Origin: Zanthoxylum bungeanum
Taxonomy: Eukaryota; Streptophyta; Magnoliopsida; Sapindales; Rutaceae
Assembly (NCBI GenBank): GCA_019454045.1
Contig: SKCR01041707.1
Coordinates: forward strand, 37,501-101,500
DNA length: 64,000 nucleotides
Direction of reading: 5' to 3'
The notes beneath the pieces are model-generated. The model worked only from the letters and a program-made list of their open reading frames with translations. It was not told the DNA's origin and did no database searches. Of this stretch, positions 37,394 to 48,204 are shown piece after piece (position 1 is the stretch's first letter; every line of letters starts with the position of its first letter). The position numbers and the translations under genes were made by a program.

Positions 37394-40300
37394 ATGAGGA
37401 AGAGGGAGAGGGAGAACCCGTGCGCCGTGTGCGGGCACTACCACAAGTACGAGGAAGGCGAAGTTTGCGGGATTTGCGGACACCGCTCTCCGTCGTCGTC
37501 GGCGGAGAAAACGACGCTACAATTCAGCGCGTTTCCTTCAGAGATCCTGCCCGAGTTCCTCTATTTGGGCAGCTACGACAACGCCTCGCGGTCAGGCCTT
37601 CTTAAAGCTCTCGGGATTTCGCATGTTCTTAATGTCAGTCTCCGTTTCTTTTTCTGATTATTATTATTATTATTATCAATTAATTTGTTTAATTGAAACT
37701 TCTTTATTTTTCTTTTTATTTGATTTAGTTTTGTGTGTTTTGATTTTCTGTTAGGGTTTCAAATTGATAGGTATTTGTATTAAATTGGAATCTAATTTAG
37801 CTGATTTAGCCGTTTAGGATAAATGATTTTGCTGCTTAGGGACAAACACAAATGTTTAGTGAATTGATTTATGATATGAAACGAGGTGCTTAAGTTTTGT
37901 AATGAAATCTCGCTGCTTTGTAATGGTTTGCATTGAAGTTATACAGTTGGTGATTCTTTTGCACGAGAACTGATGGATGATATTCTCATTATCATCGTTG
38001 ATTTTATGATTGCCTGCTATTTAGTATGACCTTTTAGCGTATCAAAGTCGATTCTTCAAAATTAGTGCTTTCTAAATACATTTGATATTTCTTATCACAT
38101 TCTTATATCTGATATCTGCTTCTGGTGAGAGACTAACTGCCTCTCTCCATCTCCAGTGCTGTTTATTTATCCAAGAAGCATACCTATGGCTTTCAGTTAT
38201 TTAATTTGTATATTACTTATACCATTTATTTCGTCTGTATGCAGACGGTACCTTCTTGTCAAAATCTCTACAAGAACTCATTTACTTATCACTGCCTTCA
38301 AGATGACAAAATTTTACAATTCGATGATGCAATTCAATTTTTAGGTGTGTTTCTATAGTGATCATTTTGTTTCACTGATCAAATGCTTTTTTTTGGTTTA
38401 GACACATGTATACATAAGTCACTCATTGAAATTGTACTGAAATCTGGTATGTTAAAATGTATATTTATTTGCATCAAGTTACCTATATTTGTCCCCAAGG
38501 GGTGTGGCTTGGTGGTGTAGGGTCCAGGATCTCACCTTGAGGTTCTGGGTTCGAATCCAGGGGGTGCACTTCTTGTAAGAGCCTGGGACAGCCGGTGGTT
38601 TTACTTGCGCCGCGGCCCAGAATGGGTGGTTTGGTGGTGGGGTTTCCATCGTTTCCAAAAAAAAAAAAAAAAAAGTTACCTATATTTAGGCTTGATTTTG
38701 CATAGTAAATTGAATAGGGGAACGTGCTTCTTGCAATGAGCAATATAGGATGTGCTCTTTGTTAATTTTGCTCAGCCCCTTATAAGGCATCTACAAGACT
38801 ACAAGATTTCTAGGCTTATGATTAGAATTGTTAAGTTTTTACACAATACTCTTATTCCTTGGTCTTGGTTTCAGCCTTTCAGTGAATATTCTTTTTGGAC
38901 TCATTAGCATCTGAGGAAGTTGTGGCTTGAAAGTTGAAAAGACTGAATTTAATAGACCTCACAATTATGCTTCGTTGCATTAGTCGTCATTAAGACTTGT
39001 AACAAGCCTGGACTTAAATCTCTGTGATTCAATTTTATGTTATGTATACCTTCTCAGCTTATGCGAGCAGATCAATCGCCATTTATAATCGCTTTAATGA
39101 TAGATGGATGAAGGTCAAATTTTGAGGGTAGAAAATCCCTTGCTGATTGTGCTTACTTTACATTAGAATAGAAGGGAGTAGAAAAACTGGCTCAAATGTA
39201 TTTTTAAATTTAATTGTAGGGGTTTGTCTTTTGCATTTGCTCATATATCTGTTTAATTAGCTGTTGGTGTTCACGTCTTGCATTTTTAGTTTCTCACCAA
39301 GCATGGAGTACAAATGTACAATACATACATATTTTATTTTTTGAAATTATTTTTTGGCAGAACAATGTGAGAGAGACAAAGCTCGTGTTCTCGTGCACTG
39401 CATGCTTGGGAAAAACAGGTTGCCTATCATCTCAAGTAACTTTTCCTTTCAGTCAAAGGCAATAGCAGAAGCACACATACTACCACTCACACACAAACAC
39501 AAAAGATAGGCACTAGAATGGTATGCATAGGCATCACACACTGCTTCTACCACTCACACACAAACACAAAAGATAGGCACTAGAATGGTATGCATAGGCA
39601 TCACACACTGCTTGTTGTGGGGGATACTTTTGGATCATGATTCTGCTAGTTCCACTAGTGGTTGGTGATGGGATTCCATCAGACAACTAGGCCATTGGCC
39701 CATTGGTAAGCATTAAATTACGTTTATATTCTTTTTGACAGGTCGGCTGCTATTGTAATAGCGTACTTAATGAAATGTAAAGGATGGAGGCTTGCACAGA
39801 GTTATCAGTGGGTGAAAGAGCGGAGACCATCTGTTAACTTGACAGAAGGTATTTATATTGCTGAATGTTAATCTTCTTTCACAATTGCAGAAGAAGAATG
39901 TTTGCCATTAAATTCTTTCACAATTGCAGAAGAAGAATGTTTGCCATTAAAAATTTAGTATTTGGAATATAATGTGTTAGAAATATTCTAGAATTCGGTA
40001 GATTATGCCTTGTGGCCAGCCTATATACCCTAAGGGCAATTATGTTAATTGTTTCAGAAATTCATGAAGATGAGAGAAGAACCTGAAGTGCATAATAATT
40101 TCACTAGCTGAACTAATTTTGCATAATTCCAAGTGTTATGCTAACCAGTTCTCTTATAGCCACTGGCCCATAAACAATATCTTAATTGTCTAAAATATTT
40201 CATTGAATTGTTGAATATTTTTCTTGTTTCTGTAGTTGCCATATTAACATTTTAATTGTTTAGATAGCTTGATATTGGATACTTCAGCTATCAAAAGTAC

Positions 40301-40718
40301 TTCTAATAAATTGGATTTAAAATGGTCATTATATTTGTATGCGTATGAGATGGAACTCTTTTAACTCACTTCCACCATGACCTTCTGCCCGGGGGGTATT
40401 ACAGATGTCCACCAACAGTTGCAGGAGTATGAACAGAAGATCTTTGGGTCAGTTAATGGTAGCAATCCTCCCCTGCCTACCCTGCCTGCAGGCGTGCCAT
40501 CCTTTAGCTTTGGCTTCCCGAAAGCTACTGATCCTGCCTCTGTCCCTGCTTTCAACTCTAACTTTAGCGCAACCTCATTTTTTGCTGGTCCTTCTTCAAA
40601 CATTCCGCCACAGGAGTTCTCTTTTGGAGCTGGCCAGGCTGACAACATATCTCAAACCCCTTTCAGTGCCAACATTCCTAACCAAAATGGCAACGACATT
40701 CCAATGGACAGCTCGTAA
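37394..40718 (+). CDS. IBR5: Dual-specificity protein phosphatase IBR5
   Basis: IBR5 removes phosphate from MAP kinases in auxin and abscisic acid responses. Five exons join in phase: 37394-37633, 38245-38344, 39361-39418, 39742-39848, 40405-40718, giving 272 residues. The N-terminus MRKRERENPCAVCGHYHKYE has two CxxC pairs (CAVC and CGIC), as in the family. The phosphatase domain (about 50-185) contains FLYLGSYDNASRSGLLKALG, the catalytic signature HCMLGKNRSAA (HCx5R; the position before G is Leu where I recall Ser), and AYLMKCKGWRLAQSYQWVK. The C-terminal tail is Ser/Phe/Pro-rich. Intron 2 holds a SINE; introns 3 and 4 hold short tandem duplications. No break in the frame was found. Confidence 0.94.
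38491..38672 (+). mobile_element. tRNA-type SINE, copy 2 (best preserved)
   Basis: An element of about 182 bp in IBR5 intron 2. The A box tggcttggtgg is at 38505-38515, a perfect B box ggttcgaatcc at 38548-38558 (33 bp apart), the 3' end is tttccatcgtttcc and the tail is about 18 A. Exact 15-bp target duplications aagttacctatattt lie at 38476-38490 and 38673-38687. It is inserted in the sense orientation of the gene. Confidence 0.95.
39481..39613. repeat. 67-bp tandem duplication in IBR5 intron 3
   Basis: The unit starting taccactcacacacaaacac at 39481 is repeated in tandem at 39548 with no visible differences, so the duplication is young. Confidence 0.9.
39874..39951. repeat. 39-bp tandem duplication in IBR5 intron 4
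   Basis: The unit ttctttcacaattgcagaag... occurs at 39874 and 39913 with no visible difference. Each copy holds a pyrimidine tract followed by gcag, which looks like a splice acceptor. Confidence 0.88.
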
Positions 40719-40759
40719 TCCTTGCCATCATTCGGAAGATCAGACATAAGGCAGAAGTT

Positions 40760-41233
40760 GAGTGAATCCCCACTTCGGTGCACTTAGAATGGAATTTGGT
40801 TGTAAATTGGAAGTAAATACCCAGAGACTGTTTTTTTTTTTTTTTGGGATTTGACGTGTAGGTTACAATGTGATGATGTATTGCTGCTTCAATCCAATGT
40901 TCATAAAGTGCACTCTTGTCTGGCTCATTGTCAAATTTTATACGAGCTTTCATTTTTGTAGAGATCTCTCTTTTGGTTAATTAAATAAAATAACTTACTA
41001 TACTCTGCCAATATACTGTGTGTTTGGATCAAAGGAAGGGGCCGATGCAAAATAATATATATGAACAGGAAACACTTGAGATACAAGTGATTGAAAAAGA
41101 ACAAAGCCGCTGCCATTCTCGACTTCAAAGTTCAAATATGAGACGACTTTTCTTACAGTAAAGCTTGCAGGTTCTGTAATAGCAATGATTCATAAAACAC
41201 AATTCCCTCTCTCTCTCCTTTTTCCCAACAATA
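40760..41233. other. 3' region between IBR5 and the orphan exon
   Basis: This should contain the IBR5 3' untranslated region and, towards its right end, that of the opposing exon. A T-run occurs at 40831-40847. No other gene was seen. Confidence 0.5.
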
Positions 41234-41364
41234 TCAATCACGGCGATTACGCAATGCACGTTTCGAGGGAGGACATGTCAACACTAGATAAGTTTCTGCT
41301 TTGCCGATTTCATCCGAAACTACATATTCATTGAAACCAACCAAATAAAGAATTTCTACGGCAG
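41234..41364 (-). CDS. Orphan terminal exon, unidentified protein
   Basis: On the minus strand a polypyrimidine tract and AG at 41365-41366 lead into a 131-bp open exon ending in TGA (41234-41236). It encodes AVEILYLVGFNEYVVSDEIG followed by KAETYLVLTCPPSKRALRNR-RD. The sequence is not low-complexity and looks like a conserved protein C-terminus. No matching upstream exon was found before copia sequence begins near 41637, so the rest of the gene is either lost, far away or unrecognised. It faces IBR5 tail-to-tail. I do not recognise the family. Confidence 0.45.
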
Positions 41365-41636
41365 CTGTTATTGTAAGAAGCAAGTTAAAGTCATACACAA
41401 ACAGGATTGCAAGATGGTTTAACATTTTATTTTACCCTTTCTACTTCAGATAACTGCTAATAATACAGGGCAAGTGACCATTTGATGATAAATAGCTAGT
41501 TCATTCAACCCATGAACTCGTGAACTGGCGTGGAAACCATTAGTATATAATCATCTACTATATTAACTAAATATATAGTGAGATACAACACTGATCCCAA
41601 CAATTATCAATAAAAAAAAAAAATCTGGAAAATAGT

Positions 41637-42106
41637 GATGATATTGAAAACTTGGTCAAAGTCGAGTTGCCTATGTCCTTGAGAACTTATTAGCACCGCC
41701 TCGGTGCTCTACGAATGGTTTTGTGGCTAACGTTCTCTCAGGATTACTTGGATGCTTCTTGTAGAAGGGGCACTTCTTTCACAAGAACTTGAATAAGGAC
41801 AAATGGTGAGAACTCTATTGACTATGAAAACTCAAGACCTCCTAATATGCAAGACTTATAAGAGAATGTATATGAAAATTCAGTGAATTGAAATAAGAAT
41901 CAAGATCTTATTTATAGACATGGAGGGTTACCATTGAAAATGTACCCTTATGTCAAATAAGACAATTCCTAAATGTTATGTTCTTTCCCCTTAAAGGACA
42001 CACCATTCCCATTAAACTCAAGGGTTTAATATTTTCACTTAGGGATTACATCCTTTCATTTCATATATAAACTCTTATAATCATATTTAGAAAATTTTCC
42101 TACAAT
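41637..42106 (-). mobile_element. Probable 3' LTR of the copia C1 relic
   Basis: Right end (minus orientation) opens TGTAGGAAAATTTTC, directly after a polypurine tract (atctcccat at 42107-42115, read ATGGGAGAT). The left end is uncertain; TG at about 41638 is one candidate. Confidence 0.6.
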
Positions 42107-43531
42107 CTCCCATAATTTTCTAAATATATATGTAAACACTTAAGAGAGTTTCCGTGAAATGAAATTGCATCGAAATAGGTAGCTTTCACCTTGAACCTTT
42201 CATAGTGAATGACAATCGGATTTACTTGGCGAACCAATGACCCATAGTCTTGAATTGTTCCCCCGCATTTGTAAACCAAAACAATTGCCAACATACAGCT
42301 TCACTTCGACCATTTCCTGTTCTACGGTTGTGTTCATTTCGGCCACGAACATTGGTCATGGATTCATAAAGTACTTTAGGGAATTCAGCCTTTAAAACTC
42401 CTATGGAAGCGACCTCACTTCTGACTTGAAATAGGTGATCTACTATAAAGAGGTAATTTGCCTTAACCCCCATTAGGACTCTTCTTTTAATATAGTGATC
42501 ATTAAAAACCTTAGTTTATCCTAACCTTGACAGACATCACTCTGCGTCATTACAGGAATGGGAAAGAGTATAAAACTCTATAATGCTTATTTTGAATTGC
42601 ACAAAATTTCAGTTGTCATTTTTGAACCTAGATCTTTGGATCTGCAGCAAGCTAGGTTGGGTTTCCATAGTGAAAATTCTTAATTTATAGGCTTCAAGCC
42701 CATTCCCCTTCGATGACTTCTCAACTTGCTCTCTAGGTAAATCTTTAGTAAGTGGATCTGATAGGTTTCCTTTGATTTGACATAATCTATCGAAATTATG
42801 CCACTTGAGAGCAGTTGGCGTATGATATTATGTCTGCGACATATATGTCGAGACTTACTATTATACATTATATTTTGGGCTCTCCCACTAACAGATTGAC
42901 TATCACAATGTATACTTATCGCTGGCACTAATTTAGGCCAATTTGGAATATCCTTTAGGAAATTTCGAAGCCATTCCGCTGTTTTGTCTAATGCTATGAA
43001 CTTTGATTCCATAGTAGATCGGGCAATACATGTTTGCCTCGAGGATTTCCATGACACGACTGCACCACCAAATGTGAAAACAAATTCACTCGTAGATTTG
43101 GAATCCACTGTATCAGATATCCAGTTAGCATCGTTGTATCCCTCTAGAACATCATGTTATCTTGTATAATGTAGACCATATTTTGAAGTTTCTCTCAGAT
43201 ACCTCAAAACTCTTACTATGACTTTCCGGTGGTTATATACTGGATTGCTCGTATATCTGCTAAGTCTGTTTATAACTTGAGTGATATCATGTCGTGTGCA
43301 ATTTGTGAGATACATCAGATTTCCGTTGATTCTCGAATACTGGAGTTCTAGCCACATTTAGATCTCCTTTATTATATTTCTCAAATATCTTCTCAACATA
43401 ATGAGTTTGAGATAATATATATCTCTGTGATGTTCTAGAAATCTTAATTTCTAAGATTACATCAGCTAATCCTAAATCTTTCCCAACAAATTTGCTGGTC
43501 AATAATTTCTTGGTAGACTGAATCATCTCAT
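42107..43531 (-). pseudogene. Copia C1 pol relic: RT end and RNase H
   Basis: Frames in order leftward: the RT end (HEMIQSTKKLLTSKFVGKDL-LADVILEIKI, 43287-43526), [13 protein letters not shown] and [15 protein letters not shown] (43157-43357), then RNase H ([43 protein letters not shown], 42680-43108). Frameshifts separate them. It continues at 45539 beyond the inserted solo LTR. Confidence 0.88.
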
Positions 43532-44434
43532 GGTTATGACCGGCGTAAACACACGCGTATAACGCAAGCGCACGTATCGTTCAAGTAGTATAAAAAGTAT
43601 CGATCCCACGGGGACTTGATACTAAGCTATTAATTTTATGAGGTCAAATGATTACTACTATCTAACAGGTTGTTTGATTGATTTGAAATGGTGACGATTC
43701 TAAAATTAAAAAACAAGTAAATAAATTTGTTCGAAAATAGGCTTTAAGAAAATTCAATATTAAAAACTATATAGGGTTGTGATTTCTTTCAATATTATTT
43801 AAAGATGAAGTGGTTATCTTATAATTGGGTAATATATTGATTTATTAACCTGGAACACTAAATTATGTAAAAGCCTCTTCCGATGGTCAATTACAAATAC
43901 CTAGTATAATCCAATTGAACCATATGTCTATGTCAACCAATTACCTAGATTCATTAAGATTAAGTTCCAATTTGGCTACCCCCGCCCGACATGTATATTC
44001 CTATCCTGTAAAGAAATCTATTAAAGGGTTATCTATCCTCAATGAAGATCGTGGGCTATTGAGTCTAAGGTTTTAAACTTAAAATCCCTATGTCTAGTTC
44101 ATTTTAAGTTTACCTAGTCAATTTTATTAGTGGCCAATTAATAAAAAGCATTCAGATTAAGACTCAATAAATAAATCTTTATATTACCCAAACTATAATC
44201 TAACCCATTATAAATCGGTGATATTAGATTTCATCACAACCATAGATAATTAACTTAGTTACGACACATAACTAGAGTTGGTAAAAACTTAAAAGACATA
44301 AAGTAAAAATGCTGAAAAGTAATTGCGGAAAGATAAATGCAATAAAATAAAATGCTAAGGTAAAAAGAATTAACTTCTACTATTTACTATTTAGATATCT
44401 CCCATAATATAATATATATTTGTGATAATTTTCC

Positions 44435-44685
44435 CAACCATCCATATAGGCGGTAACCTGATTAAATCAAATTAAGTCCAACCAGCCATTTAGGCGGTAA
44501 TATTTGTTCATAAACCAACCATAAATGCGGAACCAAAATAAACTAGCCATAAAGGCGGAACCAAAATTAACCAGCCATAAAGGCGGAACCAAAATTAAAT
44601 TACCAACCGACCAATCTGGCGGTATCCTTGATTAGTCAGGTTTAAACCAGATTAAAATGAATTACCAACCGACCAATCTGGCGGT
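44435..44685 (-). repeat. Seven-unit degenerate CCGCC...GG(C/T)(T/C)GG repeat in the LTR leader
   Basis: Units at about 44435, 44480, 44512, 44543, 44570, 44600 and 44661 read (minus strand) CCGCC-(5 to 6 AT-rich bases)-GGCTGGTT or variants such as CCGCCAGATTGGTCGG. Each can form a short CC-GG stem. They lie 290-540 bp downstream of the TATA box, so probably in the transcribed leader. Confidence 0.8.
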
Positions 44686-45043
44686 CTCATTTTAAAGTCA
44701 AATTTTAAATAGTTTATATATTATTTATTAAAGGGAGATTAATCTAAATAGCAATAGTAAAAGAATTACCTTTCACCCTAGCAGGGGGGAAGTTACCTTC
44801 TCATGGTAAATAGTAAAAACTGTAAAAATAAAGAAAGTAAATTACTATTATTACAAAACGTAATTAAAATTTAATTACAAAACTTAAATTAAAGAAACTA
44901 GAGAGAGAAACTCTCTATTTACATCAAAGAAATGAGAGAGAATGGTACAACTGAAACTGAAACGTCGAGCTGAATTTATAGGCATCTGTGGGGTCCGGGC
45001 GTCACGACGCCAAGCCAGCGTCGCGACGCGCGTTGATCTTCGA

Positions 45044-45236
45044 CACGTGTTGCTTGGCTTCACGAGATCGTGACACGTGGCACTATTATGTCGGCAGTTG
45101 ACTTTTTGATGTCGGCAACATGTGATGGCGACATGTGTCCAGGCACATTTTAGTGTGATCCGCTGAGATTTTGACACGTGGCAGGTGCATTTTAGCGTAG
45201 ATGATGATTGTCGGCATCTTAGGATGATGACACGTG
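45044..45236 (-). promoter_or_regulatory. Four G-box (CACGTG) motifs upstream of the LTR TATA box
   Basis: CACGTG at 45044, 45074, 45175 and 45231. Three lie within identical gacacgtggca, which contains the ABA-response core ACGTGGC. A related gacatgtgtcc lies near 45130. Distances upstream of the TATA box are about 60 to 260 bp, a normal enhancer position. bZIP and bHLH factors bind such sites; function here is inferred. Confidence 0.75.
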
Positions 45237-45538
45237 GCAGACGCACGTTAGCAAAGTCAAAATTTTGATCCGTTGACCCGGCGCACATTAGCATGACTTG
45301 GTGCACGTTAGGCGTCGCGAAGCCAAGTGCTTACGCGTCGCGACACGCTCAAAATTACGAAAATGTCATTTTCCAATTTTCACTGTTTTGGCCCAAATCA
45401 CCTACAGAAGTCCTGGAACTTTATTTATCTACAAAATAACACAAAACACATCAAAATATTCACAAAACTCAAGAAACTATATAAAATATTAGGTTAAATG
45501 AGTGGGAAATAGTGATAGATTTATCACTCATCAGGTTA

Positions 45539-45596
45539 CTACCATTATTAGCATGTCGACGAACCAATAAAACACAATTTGATCAGATTCAAGAGC
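45539..45596 (-). pseudogene. Copia C1 pol relic resumes after the solo LTR
   Basis: Minus-strand HANNGSNHEMIQSTKK reads through the GGTTA target into the RT fragment at 43531, with the preceding cgtcgacatgc corresponding to the degraded YVDD region. Copia identity is lost to the right of about 45576-45596. Confidence 0.7.
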
Positions 45597-45685
45597 CAGG
45601 TCGTCTGATTCGATTTGATCCGATATTATTGGATTGAATCGGATCGGATTTGACCCGATTCGATCCGATGCCCAGGCCTACCTGA
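45597..45685. repeat. Short GATCCGATT-type simple repeat
   Basis: A run of gattcgatttgatccgat and ggatcggattt-like units ends at ccgatgcccaggcctac. Repeats of this composition are common in plant genomes. It marks the edge of the copia relic. Confidence 0.6.
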
Positions 45686-45699
45686 CATTAACAAAAGAT

Positions 45700-46600
45700 A
45701 AATTACCACAAAAGTAATGATTTACGTGGTTCGGTAGAGAGTGACTCCAACGAGAAAAAATGGATCACTTTTATTAGGTTCAGGATAAATACCGACCCAA
45801 ACACCTAACAAGGTATTTACACTAGGTTTACAGCGAATAACCCATAGGGTTTACTATATAGTTGGGTTACGACTCACTTTTTCACTCTATCATTAGTTTG
45901 CTCTTATCAACTTTGCTCTCAAATTATAAGTATTGGAAAATATAAAAGTTGCTAACCCTTTCTAATGTGGCTTCTAACCTTTTATATAAGCTCACAAATC
46001 CACTGTTACAATCAACATTGACGTCAGCTCATGTCACTGAATCATCAATACAACCCTTAGTCATTGCTTCCACCATCTTCTCAACCAATCAAATAAGCTC
46101 ATTCCCATGCTACTACACCTGCCTATGGCGGCCTGTGGCGACTGGTGCTCTACCACCACATCGGTCTATGACAGATGGCATGGTCTACGACCACCGTGAA
46201 TCGCTACTTTATCTCTTTCATTATTAACCTTCTAGATGTACCTCTCTCTAGGTCGGGCATACATCATGTCACTCATGAACTGATCGGTCATTATCTCATA
46301 TTTGTTCCTCGGGTCCGGTAGACGAGGTAATTTGTACTCTTCCAACCCACAGACTTCAGAGTCATCGGATCTAACCCATACAAATGATACTTTATCGGGT
46401 CAGTCTCAACAAATTCTCGGAATATCTAAAAAATATTCTCTAATGTAATTGGGACGGGTACCATCAATACTGTCTTTCCTCAGAATCTCTCATTAGAGAG
46501 AATACTTCATCACATATATAGTCGGGTCCACCTTTCATACTTCCTCTTACCCTTGGACCCTGGGGCCTTACCGTCCACTTAGTTGAATAATACTATAATA
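45700..46600 (-). mobile_element. Diverged LTR fragment, same family as 16820-17260
   Basis: It opens with tgatttacgtggttcggtag, a typical plant LTR terminal motif, and carries cttttatataagctc near 45980 (TATA on the minus strand) and the order of blocks described at 16820. No coding sequence. Both ends are uncertain. Confidence 0.5.
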
Positions 46601-46826
46601 CCCTTCCACTTAGTTGAACTGGCCAATTTCCAAACTAACATACCATTGCTCAAGAGAAACCTCATTCAATTTCTTTAAAATTTGCAAAATCAAGGCCTTA
46701 TTTTCGAGGATTGTGATATGTAGGAAGTGGGATTGGAAATGTGACAGTAATTGACTGATATATAAGATCAATTTATATGAAAATTGTGAGAATCCAATCG
46801 AGTTTACAGAAATTGAGCAGCATCGG

Positions 46827-48199
46827 TGATAAGTGCGGTTTATACCCACTTATTCGGGCATCCTTAGCTTATTATTTTGTTAAATTTCGAGTTATTTAAA
46901 TGTCATCTATAGTTTATTTTCTGTTTTTATTGTAGGAACATTAATACATGGATCCTGAGAAAATTACACGTGTTTTGGGGACCATACGGGAGCATAGGTT
47001 ACAACACATGAACAAATGGATCATTCGCGCCCCAGCGCACAAGACCCAGCCAAATTCCTGAGCAAAAGGCGCCATGGCGCCAGTAAACACAAACAAAACT
47101 GGCGCCAACAGTTGAAAAATAAAGAAGGCGCCATGGCGCCTCAAGCTCAATTTTTCCATACAATTTTCCAGGAGTTTAGCGCCATGGCGCCAACACAATG
47201 GGATACCTGACACGCTGCGGGATGTATTCCAGGATTTAATTTTAGGGTTTTTAAGATCCCTAATGACATCCAATGACTCACTGCCTCCACTATAAATATA
47301 ACAGTTCGTCCATAATTAAAAGGGAGACTAATACACTGCATAAAACACATAAATAAATATTTTTAGAGATCCAATGAGAGGATTGGAGAGCGATAAGAGG
47401 AGACAAAGGCTGTGACATCCGAGGAGGAAGAGATTCAATTCGGGTTTTATCTTCTTGTTTCTTTCTTAGAACTCTAATGATTTCCATTAGATTCATGACC
47501 TGTCTATTATTGTTTTTATCTTTTGTCATGAATTAACTCCTTAATTTTGGAGAATGATGTAATATATGCTTGAACCTTGTATTTTGTTTATCAATTTTGT
47601 TATGAAGTTTTATTAATTTATTTATATTCTTTTGAGTTTAATGCTTCTTGATTGTTGGCTACAATTGAAGATGATGAATGTTTAGAATCTATCACTCGAG
47701 AGAGGGGATTTTGAATAGATCTAGAGAATATGACCTAGGATTTTATAGAGTTCGAGAGAATCTGTAGTCCTTTGAAGTCGTTAACATAGAATCACAAAGC
47801 GTAATGAGTTGTCAACTATTGGATTTTTATAGAGATATCGAAGTCTGTAGTTGATGATATTTTCACTGATGCTCGATAGAGGGAGTGGATATTTGCGGAA
47901 TTTTGACTTATAAATAATATAACTGAACAAAGATTAATTGGCATAACAAATACATAGACGACAGCTAGGTGAAATCAGGATCCAGAATCTCTATCGTATT
48001 AGTTCCTCATATTTTATTGTTTTTATATTTTATTTATTTATTAAAATCTTTATTAATTATTTTCTAAATAAAGTTAGGATTATCAATTGTAGTATTTAGT
48101 GCGAGTTAACGCAATCTCTGTGGGTTCGACACTCTTTCACTGATTTATACTAAAACTTGACACCGTATACTTACGGTACGATATAAAAATATCAAAACA
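46827..48199 (+). mobile_element. Solo LTR, Ty3/gypsy type, copy 2
   Basis: Collinear with 18832-20253 and clearly the same family: it starts TGATAAGTGCGG and ends ATCAAAACA, with TATA ctataaatataac at 47290-47302. The flanking five bases are atcgg (46822-46826) and accgg (48200-48204), one mismatch. It is 1373 bp, with no attached PBS or genes. Confidence 0.88.
47068..47191. repeat. Cluster of six GGCGCC palindromes
   Basis: Six GGCGCC hexamers, including two GGCGCCATGGCGCC pairs and one decayed pair (agcgccatggcgcc), occupy the same place as the 11-copy cluster in the other LTR, about 100-220 bp upstream of the TATA box. Confidence 0.88.
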
Positions 48200-48204
48200 A
48201 CCGG

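Larger units (their letters stand above)
43537..45533 (-). mobile_element. Solo LTR, gypsy type, with G-boxes
   Basis: It is flanked by a perfect 5-bp duplication GGTTA (43532-43536 and 45534-45538) inside the copia C1 reverse transcriptase. On its own strand it starts TGATGAGTGATAAATC and ends GCCGGTCA, 1997 bp. A TATA box CTATAAATT is at 44973-44981. It has no coding sequence. Upstream of the TATA box lie four CACGTG motifs; downstream lie seven CCGCC/GGCTGG-type repeats. Confidence 0.9.

Noticed and set aside
38505..38558. tRNA-like A and B boxes
   Set aside because: They belong to a SINE with an A tail and target duplications; no cloverleaf with an acceptor stem can be drawn.
40361..40749. 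Minus-strand and alternate plus-strand frames over the last IBR5 exon
   Set aside because: The frame chosen joins exon 4 in phase through an AG at 40403-40404 and reads the expected C-terminal tail.
44440..45240. Regularly repeated units as a CRISPR array
   Set aside because: Units are degenerate, lack uniform spacers and lie in a plant LTR with a target duplication.
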